This document shows positions 1 through 7,247 of a stretch of 64,000 bases of DNA, piece by piece; positions within the stretch are counted from its first letter, which is position 1; every line of letters begins with the position of its first letter. Source of the stretch: Phycisphaerae bacterium (GTDB lineage Bacteria > Planctomycetota > Phycisphaerae > Phycisphaerales > Phycisphaeraceae). The stretch spans positions 1 to 64,000 of the forward strand of contig JAUHYI010000006.1 in the NCBI GenBank assembly GCA_030426385.1, read 5' to 3'. The notes beneath the pieces are model-generated. The model saw only the letters and a list, made by a program, of their open reading frames with translations, was not told where the DNA came from and made no database searches. The translations under genes were made by a program, and so were the position numbers.

Positions 1-573
1 GGCGTGGGGGGGGGAGATGCCGCTGAGGTCGCGGATGGGGGCGGAGAGTTTATCGACGAGGAGGCTGTCGGTATCGCCTGCGGGTGGATAGCTGGTCGAG
101 AATCCGATGAGGAAAATCAAACAGATGGGCAGCATGGCGTAGTAGGCGAACAAGACGCCGAGGGTGGACATGAACGCGCTGAACGGCATGAGCAGGATGA
201 CGATTTTGCGCTCGCTGGCATATAGGCCGGCTTCGACAAATCGCCATGCCTGATACAGGACCCAAGGCCCCGCCACGATCAAGCCCGAGATGAGGCTGAC
301 CTTGACGTAGATGGCAAAACCGGTGGTGACTTTGAAGCCATAGGTTTGCGCCGGCAAGCCCTCGTGGCGCAGAACCTGGCTGAGTGGTTGTTGAATCCAC
401 CAGAGAATCGACGAGCCGAAGTACAACGTGATGATGCAGGCCACCGTGACCCCCGCGATGGCGAAAATCAGTCGGCGACGCAATTCATCAAGATGGTCGC
501 CGAAACTCATTTCGATCGGCGGTACATCCGATGCCTCGGGGGTTGGGATCACATGGGCCTGTTCGGGTGGCAT
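1..573 (-). CDS. tatC: Sec-independent protein translocase TatC (partial, cut by the window edge)
   Basis: Reading the minus strand from the ATG at 573 gives an open frame of 191 codons that runs off the left edge without a stop, so only the N-terminal part is here. The start has the TatC cytoplasmic signature: residues M-S-F-G-D-H-L-D-E-L-R-R-R-L-I, directly followed by the first hydrophobic segment. At least three further hydrophobic stretches follow, including L-V-A-G-P-W-V-L-Y-Q-A-W and the A-S-E-R-K loop typical of the family. TatC is the polytopic receptor for twin-arginine signal peptides of folded proteins in the inner membrane. About 18 residues before the signature are an unremarkable lead-in. 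tatA/tatB are not in the window. The gene is separated from the upstream PEP-CTERM gene by a strong terminator, so it is transcribed independently. Confidence 0.9.
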   Translation of the reverse strand, partial: MPPEQAHVIPTPEASDVPPIEMSFGDHLDELRRRLIFAIAGVTVACIITLYFGSSILWWIQQPLSQVLRHEGLPAQTYGFKVTTGFAIYVKVSLISGLIVAGPWVLYQAWRFVEAGLYASERKIVILLMPFSAFMSTLGVLFAYYAMLPICLIFLIGFSTSYPPAGDTDSLLVDKLSAPIRDLSGISPPHA

Positions 574-608
574 AGCAGCACATTGTATGGATTCATGGCG
601 TGGCCGCA

Positions 609-641
609 TAAAAAAACCCCGCGTGCGGTTGGCACGCGGGG
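609..641 (-). terminator. Rho-independent terminator of the Asn-rich PEP-CTERM gene
   Basis: A perfect 10-bp GC-rich stem (617-626 with 632-641, 5-nt loop) is followed on the minus strand by a run of seven T residues (610-616 read as A on plus). It lies about 46 nt after the stop codon of the gene at 688-1218 and before the tatC start. Confidence 0.85.
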
Positions 642-687
642 CTCGTTCGTTTTGAGTGGTTTGGTCGACCGACTACGCTCAGGCGTA

Positions 688-1218
688 TCAGGCGGTTCGA
701 CGACGGCGGGTGGCGAAGCCGATACCGGTCATGCCCAGCAGAGCCAGCGTCGCGGTCACAGGTTCTGGAATCGGCTCGTCGCAGCGTGGGTCACGAGGAC
801 GGTCGTCACAGTCGCGATCGCGGTGGTCGTCGCAGGTGCTGTTGCAGTCGCGACGATCGCGGCAAGGCGTGTCACAATTCGGGGTGTAGCAGTTGAGGTG
901 CCCACGGTTGCAGAAGTGATGGCTGCTGTTGTTGTTTCGATGGTTGTTGTTGCGGTTGTTATTGCCGCCGAACCAATCGTTGCTGTTGTTGCGGTTGTTA
1001 TTGCTGCTGTATCGATTGTTATTGTTACGGTTGTTATTGTTGTTTCGGTTGTTGTTGCCGAACCAATCGAAGTTGTGGTTGTTGGAATTCCAACTGTTAT
1101 TGTTATTGCGGTTATTGCTGTGGCTGTTCCAGTTCGTGGCCCAGGCACCTTGTGAAGCCAAAGCAAGCGCCATGACTGCCACCGCACACATTGAAAATCG
1201 TTGCATTGAAATACCCAT
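688..1218 (-). CDS. Asn-rich PEP-CTERM sorting-domain protein
   Basis: Exported protein of 176 residues. The ATG at 1218 is preceded by a purine-rich AGGGAGAGAG ribosome site. An N-terminal signal peptide (hydrophobic run ending A-W-A) leads into a region of about 90 residues made almost only of Asn with Arg, Ser, Trp, Phe and Gly, then a Cys/Asp/Arg-rich segment with many cysteines, and a C-terminal P-I-P-E-P-V-T-A motif, hydrophobic helix and R-R-R-R tail. That ending is the PEP-CTERM signal recognised by exosortase, so the protein is probably processed at the membrane and delivered to the cell surface or matrix. No exosortase gene is in the window. The Asn repeats come from AAC/AAT triplet runs. 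The function is unknown; the composition suggests a structural or extracellular matrix role. Confidence 0.75.
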   Translation of the reverse strand: MGISMQRFSMCAVAVMALALASQGAWATNWNSHSNNRNNNNSWNSNNHNFDWFGNNNRNNNNNRNNNNRYSSNNNRNNSNDWFGGNNNRNNNHRNNNSSHHFCNRGHLNCYTPNCDTPCRDRRDCNSTCDDHRDRDCDDRPRDPRCDEPIPEPVTATLALLGMTGIGFATRRRRTA

Positions 1219-1399
1219 TGTTTCTCTCTCCCTTGATACTGCCAAAGATTGCGTATCGCTGATTGACGTCGCTGTCAGTGAGAAGCCCGTTGCTTCGTCT
1301 ACGTCTGCGATCTGCACAAATCTACCGCCTCGAATTGAACGGGCAAGTCTTTGCGTCAAAATATCCCTGGAATTATCGGAACCCACGTGGTTTGGTCAG

Positions 1400-1427
1400 A
1401 TTGTAACGGTTGTACCCTGACTGTAAA
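1400..1427 (-). promoter_or_regulatory. Candidate sigma70-type promoter for the Asn-rich PEP-CTERM gene
   Basis: On the minus strand a TTTACA box (1427-1422), a 16-nt spacer and a TACAAT box (1405-1400) lie about 180 nt upstream of the start at 1218. Each box has one mismatch to consensus. Found by eye only. Confidence 0.4.
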
Positions 1428-1694
1428 GAACTCCGGGCCGCACATTGGAACAAAAAGCGACATAAAACCAGGTGAAATGTCTTACGGCTAAGCAATGTTA
1501 AAATAGGGGGTTATCGCCGGACGCCGAGCGTTAAGATAGGGGGGTAAGTCGACGCTTATCCATATCCTGTCAGACCAGCCGGCCAAACGTGCAAAGCATC
1601 GCTGCGGACCTGGCCTGGTGCGTTCCAACTCCAAATTTGGCGTTTGGGTGAGAGTGGCGCAGTTGCCCGTGGTCGCGCGTGTGGTCGTGTGTGT

Positions 1695-1736
1695 CCATGG
1701 CCAAGCACGGGACGCTGCGCGTCTCCCGCTAAACGT
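1695..1736 (+). repeat. Dispersed 42-nt repeat, copy 1
   Basis: Matches 27927-27968 in the same orientation with about three differences. The core can fold: GGGACGC pairs across a TGC loop with GCGTCTCCC, leaving a small bulge. Both copies lie between genes. The unit ends in GCTAAACGT. Confidence 0.6.
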
Positions 1737-1793
1737 ATGGAGCAGGAACGGGACGCGGAACATTAGGCATTGGGCATTGGGCATTGGAGTCGC

Positions 1794-2429
1794 TCACGCG
1801 GTCATGCGTCGACGACCGGTGGCCACACCCAACGCACCCAGACCCATCATGCCCAGCAAGGCGGTGACTGGCTCAGGAATCGCACCACTCGACGCGGCGG
1901 AGATCACATAAGGCAGTGCCGAGCCAGGGGTGATCGTGTTAACGTTGGCCGTGGTAATCGAGCCCCCGACGAGCGGGTCGCTGTACAATTCGCCATCAAG
2001 AGCTTCGAAGAGAAAAACACCGCTACCTGGCGTCAATGCCGTAAGCTCGAAAGAAAAGAACAGGCCGTTTTGGTAAATCCCTGCAGGTGTCGGGGCAAAA
2101 ACAGAATTGAAATCAGCGATGATGTAACCCAATGACGCAATCGTGCGTAATGAGTCCGGATGCGGCAGAATCGGGCCATTCGTGACCTGTGGCAACGAGA
2201 AGTTGTTATTAAAATCAATCCCAGCCACCAGCGTATCCACGTACTGGTTGATTTCTGGATTCAGCCCGGACAGCACCACATTGACCGTGAAGGTGTCACC
2301 CACGACCAGTTGGTTCAAATCGCCCGACCCCGACTCGAGCGAAAGCAGCACGGCCTCAGCCTGCTTCGGACTAAACGTACTGATCGCCAAAACAGCCACA
2401 AGGGTACTGATACTAAAAAGTCGTGTCAT
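1794..2429 (-). CDS. PEP-CTERM protein, tandem paralogue 1
   Basis: Exported 211-residue protein. The ATG at 2429 was chosen because GGGAGA lies about 10 nt upstream and a normal signal peptide (M-T-R-L-F-S-I-S then a hydrophobic run) follows; the frame extends 11 codons further upstream without a better signal. The mature part begins L-L-S-L-E-S-G-S-G-D-L, then a V-V-G-D-T-F-T-V-N-V-V-L-S-G-L block that recalls cohesin-like beta-sandwich repeats. The C-terminus carries P-E-P-V-T-A-L-L, a glycine-rich hydrophobic helix and G-R-R-R. It is close in sequence to the neighbour at 2547-3236, sharing the mature N-terminus and the sorting tail almost exactly, so the two arose by tandem duplication. 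It is probably a surface or matrix protein; the specific role is unknown. Confidence 0.75.
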   Translation of the reverse strand: MTRLFSISTLVAVLAISTFSPKQAEAVLLSLESGSGDLNQLVVGDTFTVNVVLSGLNPEINQYVDTLVAGIDFNNNFSLPQVTNGPILPHPDSLRTIASLGYIIADFNSVFAPTPAGIYQNGLFFSFELTALTPGSGVFLFEALDGELYSDPLVGGSITTANVNTITPGSALPYVISAASSGAIPEPVTALLGMMGLGALGVATGRRRMTA

Positions 2430-2546
2430 GATGTGAATCTCCCAGATTCGGTGCAGGCACATAGCCCGATAAGATAAGCGACGCGGACGTATTCTAACGT
2501 TGACCCAAAAAAGTGCAACACATTTTGTCGCCTCCCCGTTTGGCCA

Positions 2547-3236
2547 TCACGCCTGCAAGCGTCGGCGACCTGTTGCCAGACCCAACGCACCCAGGCCCAT
2601 GACGCCGAGCAAGGCGGTGACTGGCTCAGGCACAGGATTGCTTGCGGCTGGCGAGACGTTGTACGCCAGTACAGGACCTGCGTTAATTTGAATCACAGGG
2701 TCGGTCTGGCTGGTGATTGTGCTCAAAGCTGCAATCTGGTTGACGATCGGGCGGGACACGCTGACGAAATCAAACGCAAAATCGCCAGAACCTGCCAGGC
2801 GTGCGGTCTGTTCGAACGAGAAGAAGATGCCGTTTGAGTAAATTACCGCGCCTGAAAGAGCGTCCAAAGACGAAAAAGATCCTGTCACGTAGCCCGGGAC
2901 GGTACCACCGACAAAGGCATCGGTATCCGGAACAATCGGCCCAGGGGTGATCGTTGATGGGGAGAATCGTGTGGTATTAAAATCAATACCCGCTCGCAGG
3001 AAATCCAAGCTGATGACAGTAGGAGAAACGGCAAAAGAAGAGCTCAGGTTTTCCGCTTCGCTAAGGCCCGACAGAACCACATTGACCACAAAAGTATCGC
3101 CGACCACCAGTTGTTGTAAATCGCCCGATCCCGATTCCATCGACAGCGTCAGTGCCTGAGCCGTCTTAGGCGTAGCCAGAACCATACCCACCGCCAACGC
3201 CGCCGCGATCGCGGTGATGTAAAGAATTCGCTTCAT
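2547..3236 (-). CDS. PEP-CTERM protein, tandem paralogue 2
   Basis: Exported 229-residue protein. The ATG at 3236 follows GGGAGA by about 10 nt, the same arrangement as its paralogue downstream. Layout: signal peptide (M-K-R-I-L-Y-I-T then a long hydrophobic stretch ending A-Q-A), a beta-rich mature domain starting L-T-L-S-M-E-S-G-S-G-D-L with the V-V-G-D-T-F-V-V-N-V-V-L-S-G-L block, and a C-terminal P-V-P-E-P-V-T-A-L-L sorting tail ending in G-R-R-R. A segment of about 15 residues after the L-S-G-L block (A-E-N-L-S-S-S-F...) is not present in the paralogue. The presumed route is Sec export and exosortase processing. It probably shares a promoter region with, or reads into, 1794-2429 (117-nt gap). 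Confidence 0.75.
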   Translation of the reverse strand: MKRILYITAIAAALAVGMVLATPKTAQALTLSMESGSGDLQQLVVGDTFVVNVVLSGLSEAENLSSSFAVSPTVISLDFLRAGIDFNTTRFSPSTITPGPIVPDTDAFVGGTVPGYVTGSFSSLDALSGAVIYSNGIFFSFEQTARLAGSGDFAFDFVSVSRPIVNQIAALSTITSQTDPVIQINAGPVLAYNVSPAASNPVPEPVTALLGVMGLGALGLATGRRRLQA

Positions 3237-3581
3237 AATGTTGTTCTCCCAAACTTGTATAAACAAATGGATGCGCAAAGCCAAAACGTTGGCAGCCGCC
3301 CACCCTGTCCTCGAATTGTCGCACTTATCGGGCTTTTGTGCAAGTAAAGAAATGCGGGAAGGCTAGTAGAAATAGGGCGGGCCAAGCACCGCGCGTAGGG
3401 TGAGTTAAGCGCAGCGAACCGACCAAAACGGCTTTACGATCACACGTTATTCATGGTGGGTTCGCTCGCGTTGGAAGTTCGATACAACCTGCCTAACTTG
3501 ATACAAACAATATAGTGTCGTGGTGGTTGAAAGGTAATATGGGAAATTGTTAAGATAAAGTTGTTGCCGGAGGATTATTCT
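3237..3581. other. Intergenic region between PEP-CTERM and HNH genes
   Basis: No gene. The right half holds the left flanking repeat of the HNH unit (3396-3474). Base composition becomes clearly AT-richer from about 3480, where the HNH unit begins. Confidence 0.5.
3396..3474 (+). repeat. Left flanking repeat of the HNH unit
   Basis: Holds a GGGTGAGTTAAGCG-type half (3399-3412) and a GGTGGGTTCGCT half (3455-3466). The stretch 3455-3474 matches 4721-4740 at 19 of 20 positions in direct orientation, and the nine bases before it are also similar. Repeats of this type (a GGTGGGTT arm with a matching AACCCACC arm) are seen in many bacterial genomes. Confidence 0.6.
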
Positions 3582-4712
3582 GTGGCCGATTCGTCGAAAA
3601 TTACTATTCAATGCCCATCCTGTAAGACCTGCTTTCAATCAGCCGGACCCTATGTCGAAAAACGGATTAAATGTCCAAAATGTAAAAGCGTAAAGGTATT
3701 TGACTGGTTAGTCACTGATGATGAATACGCGACACAGATGGTGAAGCGGGTAGCTAATGCCACTGGTGGAATACTGAAGCAAGCTACAAAAATTGGTATC
3801 GGGTACTTAAAATTAAAACGAGAGGACGCCACCCGCCGCAAAGAATTTGAGACGATGATCGAAAAGTATTTTAGCGATGACGCTGTCTCAATCGAGACAT
3901 TTGAGAACTTAAAAACAACTACTACATCGGCGGGTATGTCTCTTAGCGATGCTGGGCAACGCATCAAGGCAAAAGTTCAAGCATGGATGGAGTGTCGTGT
4001 GTCTACCTCGCTCACACAGAATATCTGTGACGAAGATACATATACATTGCTAAACGAGATTTGCCATGCTTTCAACATTCCGAATCATTATAGCGAGCAA
4101 GTTCGTACTCAATTAGACCGCCAGAAGTTGATTGAATCGATTGTGACAGGCGGAGTCAAGCCACTGCCACCGTGTAATATTTCAGGGCTGGTTGTACGTA
4201 GTAGCGAAATTGTTTGGTGGATTGCCCCTTGTAGCCTAGTCGTAGAAAAGCGGAATGCCGATGAACCACAGTTATTTCAAGGCAAGTTATTCATCACGAA
4301 CATTCGTATCGTTTTTTCATCGCGAGAGCATCCTGAAGAATTATCGATAGATGCGTTAAATGCAATTGAGCGGGATGGTGATCTTGTCTATCTCATTGGA
4401 AAGTCGCAGCGTGCTTCTACTGTTCTTCAAGTTTCGGATCCAGAATTGATCGCGGCGTATCTTACGCATGTCATCCGCGTTTTCCACCGACATAATGATA
4501 TTGGTTATGAATCAGAATACTCTCGGCGAATTCCGCAGGATGTTAAGCAAGCTGTTTGGCAACGCGATGGTGGGCGATGCGTGCAGTGTGACGCGAACGA
4601 CTATCTTGAATTTGATCACGTTATTCCGTTTTCTAAGGGTGGGGCCAACACAATTGGCAATATACAATTGTTATGTCGACGCTGTAACTCGAAAAAATCA
4701 AATCGCTTGTAG
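3582..4712 (+). CDS. Zinc-ribbon / PH-like / HNH endonuclease-domain protein
   Basis: A 376-residue protein. The GTG at 3582 is preferred because GGAGG sits 8 nt upstream; the frame opens seven codons earlier without a signal. Residues about 11-38 form a CPSC...CPKC zinc ribbon. A mainly helical, charged middle follows. Residues about 205-300 look like a GRAM/bacterial PH fold (a G-K-L-F-I-T-N-I-R-I-V-F strand pair, then S-I-D-A-L-N-A-I-E). The C-terminus is a full HNH domain: C-V-Q-C, L-E-F-D-H-V-I-P-F-S-K-G-G, N-I-Q-L-L-C-R-R-C-N. HNH domains cut DNA using a divalent metal, so this is probably a DNA nuclease; the target is unknown. The gene is AT-richer than its neighbours and lies between direct repeats, which suggests a mobile or defence-type insertion. 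No methyltransferase partner is nearby. Confidence 0.75.
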   Translation: MADSSKITIQCPSCKTCFQSAGPYVEKRIKCPKCKSVKVFDWLVTDDEYATQMVKRVANATGGILKQATKIGIGYLKLKREDATRRKEFETMIEKYFSDDAVSIETFENLKTTTTSAGMSLSDAGQRIKAKVQAWMECRVSTSLTQNICDEDTYTLLNEICHAFNIPNHYSEQVRTQLDRQKLIESIVTGGVKPLPPCNISGLVVRSSEIVWWIAPCSLVVEKRNADEPQLFQGKLFITNIRIVFSSREHPEELSIDALNAIERDGDLVYLIGKSQRASTVLQVSDPELIAAYLTHVIRVFHRHNDIGYESEYSRRIPQDVKQAVWQRDGGRCVQCDANDYLEFDHVIPFSKGGANTIGNIQLLCRRCNSKKSNRL

Positions 4713-4720
4713 CTATTCTT

Positions 4721-4760
4721 GGTGGGTTCGCTCCCGTTGGTCGCTTAGCCCACCCTGCGC
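4721..4760 (+). repeat. Right flanking repeat of the HNH unit
   Basis: GGTGGGTT at 4721 faces TTAGCCCACC at 4745-4754, forming an imperfect hairpin. The first 20 bases repeat 3455-3474 with one change. It begins only 8 nt after the HNH stop codon. Confidence 0.6.
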
Positions 4761-4787
4761 CCCCCTCACACACACACATTTCAAATC

Positions 4788-6779
4788 TTAACCCGGCAGC
4801 GCCCGGTCGAGTTGCATTTCGCGTTTTAGGACGGAGCGGCGGCTGCTGGAGGCTCGCCATTCGGCGCGGCGTTGGGCTTGGCGGAAGAGTTTGCGTAGCC
4901 AGGTGGGTAGGGGGTCGGTGCGTTTGCCATAGATGCGGCGCATGGTGGCGGCGGAGCGTGGGGTGTAACGCAAGAGGAGATCGTCTTCCAAACTTAAAAT
5001 CGCGCGGGCTGAGCCGGGGTCGCCTTGTCGGCCGGCGCGGCCGATGAGTTGGCGATCGATGCGACTGGCGGTGTGGATCTCGGTGAGGATGACGTGGAGT
5101 CCGCCGCACTCTTTGACGCCGGGGCCGAGCTTGATGTCGGTGCCGCGGCCGGCCATGTTGGTGGCGACGGTGATCTGTCCATGTTGGCCGGCACCGGTGA
5201 TGATCTCGGCCTCTTCCTTATGATGCACGGCGTTGAGGACTTGATGTTCGAGGTTGCGCTGGCGCAACAATTCGCCGAGGCCTTCGGACGCTTCGATCGA
5301 ACGTGTGCCCACGAGCACGGGCCGACCCAAATCATGCATGGTTTGAATTTCATTGGCGACGGCTTGCCACTTGAGCGCTTCGGTGGCGAAAATCTGATCG
5401 GGCAATTGCACGCGTTGCAACGGGCGATGCGTCGGGATCACGCGGACCGGGATTTCATAGGTCGATTCCAGTTCGCCCTTGGCATCGGCCGCGGTGCCTG
5501 TCATGCCACACAGATGTGGGTACAGCCGAAAGAAACGTTGGAACGACAGCGACGCAAGCGTGTCGCGGTCAGCGGTCACGGGCAACTCGTGCTTGGCTTC
5601 GACAGCCTGGTGCAAGCCATGTTGCCATTCGCGGTCAGGCATGAATCGCCCGGTGTATTCGTCGACGATCATGACGCGGTCTTCGACGATTTGATATTGC
5701 TGGCCATGGTGATAACAACATTTGGCGACCAGCGCTTGCTCGACCAGTTCTTCACGACGGCGTTTGGCACGCCAGATCGCATGCTCTTCATTGTCGAGCA
5801 TTGAGGCGATGATCTCACGGCCCGAGGGGCGCAGCGTGGCTTTGCGTTTTAACTGATCGATTTCAAAATCGCGTTTGGCATCGAGGGCGTTGGCCAAATC
5901 GCGAGCGCGTTCATAGAGCGCGGCTTGCGATTCTTCGCCACGCGGCTGTGCAATGATCAACGGCGTCACCGCTTCATCAATGAGCACCGCGTCGAGCTCG
6001 TCGACAATGGCGGCATACAAGCCGGGCACCAACACGGGCGAGTCCTGGCCGCGCTGTTGTTGGCCATCGATCAGCCAACGTGTGGACACAGGGTCAGCGG
6101 TTCGACCTAATCGCAATTGATCGCGCAGCCAATCGGCGACGAGTTGCTTTTGCGTGGTGGCCACGATGGGCAAGCGATAAATTTCAGCGCGTTCCTGCGG
6201 CGGGGTATCTTCTAAAATCCAACCGGCTTTCAAACCACAACGGTTATAGATCGGCGACATCTCTTGAGCGTCACGCTCCGCGAGGTAATCATTGACCGTG
6301 ATCAGGTGCACCGGCCGACGTCGCCAACCAAGCATGGTGGCCGCGAGTGATGCGGTGAGTGTCTTGCCTTCGCCGGTGACCATCTCGACGATCTGACCCA
6401 GGAGCATCCCCATCGCGCCCATGATCTGCACTTGATAGGGTCGCTCGCCCCGTTCACGGTAAGCGACTTCGCGCACGGTGGCCATGCCGAGTTGGATCGC
6501 TTCGTTGCCATAGTTACGGCTGCTGAATGTCTCCCGCACTTGCGTGATGGTTTCATCAAGCGTGGTGTCGGTCATGTCGGCAAACTTTTTTTCCATCGCT
6601 ACCACAGCGGCCGACTCGCGGTACAGCATTTTCATCCCCGCGCGGGAATGCTTGGCGCGCGTCACCCAGCGACCGGCGGCAGCATCCAGGCCGCGCGGCG
6701 GTTCGTCACGCTGGCGACGAATGCGCAAGGATTGCCATAGAAACAGGTCCGTTTGTAGGGGGGCGGCGGTACGGCTCAT
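4788..6779 (-). CDS. SecA-like preprotein translocase ATPase lacking the C-terminal scaffold
   Basis: A 663-residue DEAD-type motor clearly related to SecA. Visible motifs: Walker A G-E-G-K-T at 136-140 in the V-T-G-E-G-K-T-L-T-A context, the V-N-D-Y-L-A-x-R-D segment, motif II as D-E-L-D-A-V-L-I-D-E-A, the preprotein-binding region I-V-D-E-Y-T-G-R-F-M with H-Q-A-V-E-A-K-H, G-M-T-G-T-A, A-T-N-M-A-G-R-G-T-D-I and Q-L-I-G-R-A-G-R-Q-G-D-P-G. The chain stops about 80 residues after the last motif, whereas housekeeping SecA continues for roughly 250 residues with the helical scaffold, wing and zinc tail. It is therefore probably an accessory SecA-like ATPase and not the essential one. It is monocistronic; the start at 6779 has no strong ribosome site. 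Its partner and substrates are unknown. Confidence 0.8.
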   Translation of the reverse strand: MSRTAAPLQTDLFLWQSLRIRRQRDEPPRGLDAAAGRWVTRAKHSRAGMKMLYRESAAVVAMEKKFADMTDTTLDETITQVRETFSSRNYGNEAIQLGMATVREVAYRERGERPYQVQIMGAMGMLLGQIVEMVTGEGKTLTASLAATMLGWRRRPVHLITVNDYLAERDAQEMSPIYNRCGLKAGWILEDTPPQERAEIYRLPIVATTQKQLVADWLRDQLRLGRTADPVSTRWLIDGQQQRGQDSPVLVPGLYAAIVDELDAVLIDEAVTPLIIAQPRGEESQAALYERARDLANALDAKRDFEIDQLKRKATLRPSGREIIASMLDNEEHAIWRAKRRREELVEQALVAKCCYHHGQQYQIVEDRVMIVDEYTGRFMPDREWQHGLHQAVEAKHELPVTADRDTLASLSFQRFFRLYPHLCGMTGTAADAKGELESTYEIPVRVIPTHRPLQRVQLPDQIFATEALKWQAVANEIQTMHDLGRPVLVGTRSIEASEGLGELLRQRNLEHQVLNAVHHKEEAEIITGAGQHGQITVATNMAGRGTDIKLGPGVKECGGLHVILTEIHTASRIDRQLIGRAGRQGDPGSARAILSLEDDLLLRYTPRSAATMRRIYGKRTDPLPTWLRKLFRQAQRRAEWRASSSRRSVLKREMQLDRALPG

Positions 6780-7247
6780 GATGGGCTAATTCTACGCGAT
6801 GGAACATGTCTACGCGATGGTTCATGCAAAATGCGAATCGATCGTATGAATTAACTCGTTTGCCGCATCTCATTTTGCCATTGATCACGATTCGGCCGAT
6901 GGCGAAGTCTCAAATTGCGAAGGAAACGCTGGGGGTTTGGGCAAGGGGTAACGATACCACCTTCGCTGGCCGATATGAGTGTCACAACCATGCGTTTTTA
7001 TACGGTTGTGCAAGGTTGGCATGAGGTTTGCGATAGTCGCTCCAGCCATGTGTGTACGTGGCGACATGAATGCCTTGTGACATAAATACGTCGGACAGAA
7101 ATTCATCGCATGGCTAGTCGCATGGGATCGAAGTTCATCGAGAGTGTCGGAATCATATCACGCCTTGTCGCACGATAGTACGCGTGATAGCACGAGCTGA
7201 CTCAACATCATGTGGCGCTTGGATTGGTCGAGCAGGGGAACATAGCA
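6780..7247. other. Divergent intergenic region
   Basis: It separates the divergent SecA-like and kinase genes and should hold promoters for both, but no clear -35/-10 pair stands out. A short direct repeat (CTACGCGATGG at about 6792 and 6810) lies next to the SecA-like start. A 72-codon open frame here has no ribosome site or family resemblance and was not called. Confidence 0.4.

Larger units (their letters stand above)
1219..1793. other. Intergenic region between two PEP-CTERM genes
   Basis: No convincing gene. It holds the candidate promoter at 1400-1427, a dispersed 42-nt repeat (1695-1736) and a short run of the 7-mer GGCATTG just before the next gene's stop (about 1763-1787). Open frames here have no start signals or recognisable protein sequence. 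Confidence 0.5.

Noticed and set aside
50-400. 116-codon minus-strand frame at the left edge
   Set aside because: Out of frame with tatC, whose reading frame gives a proper polytopic membrane protein with the TatC signature.
346-1155. Val/Ile/Ala-rich 269-codon plus-strand frame
   Set aside because: It is the antisense shadow of the Asn-triplet repeats in the PEP-CTERM gene and of tatC; the composition is that of complemented AAC/AAT codons.
6806-7024. 72-codon frame between the SecA-like and kinase genes
   Set aside because: No ribosome site, no family resemblance, and composition like the surrounding non-coding DNA.
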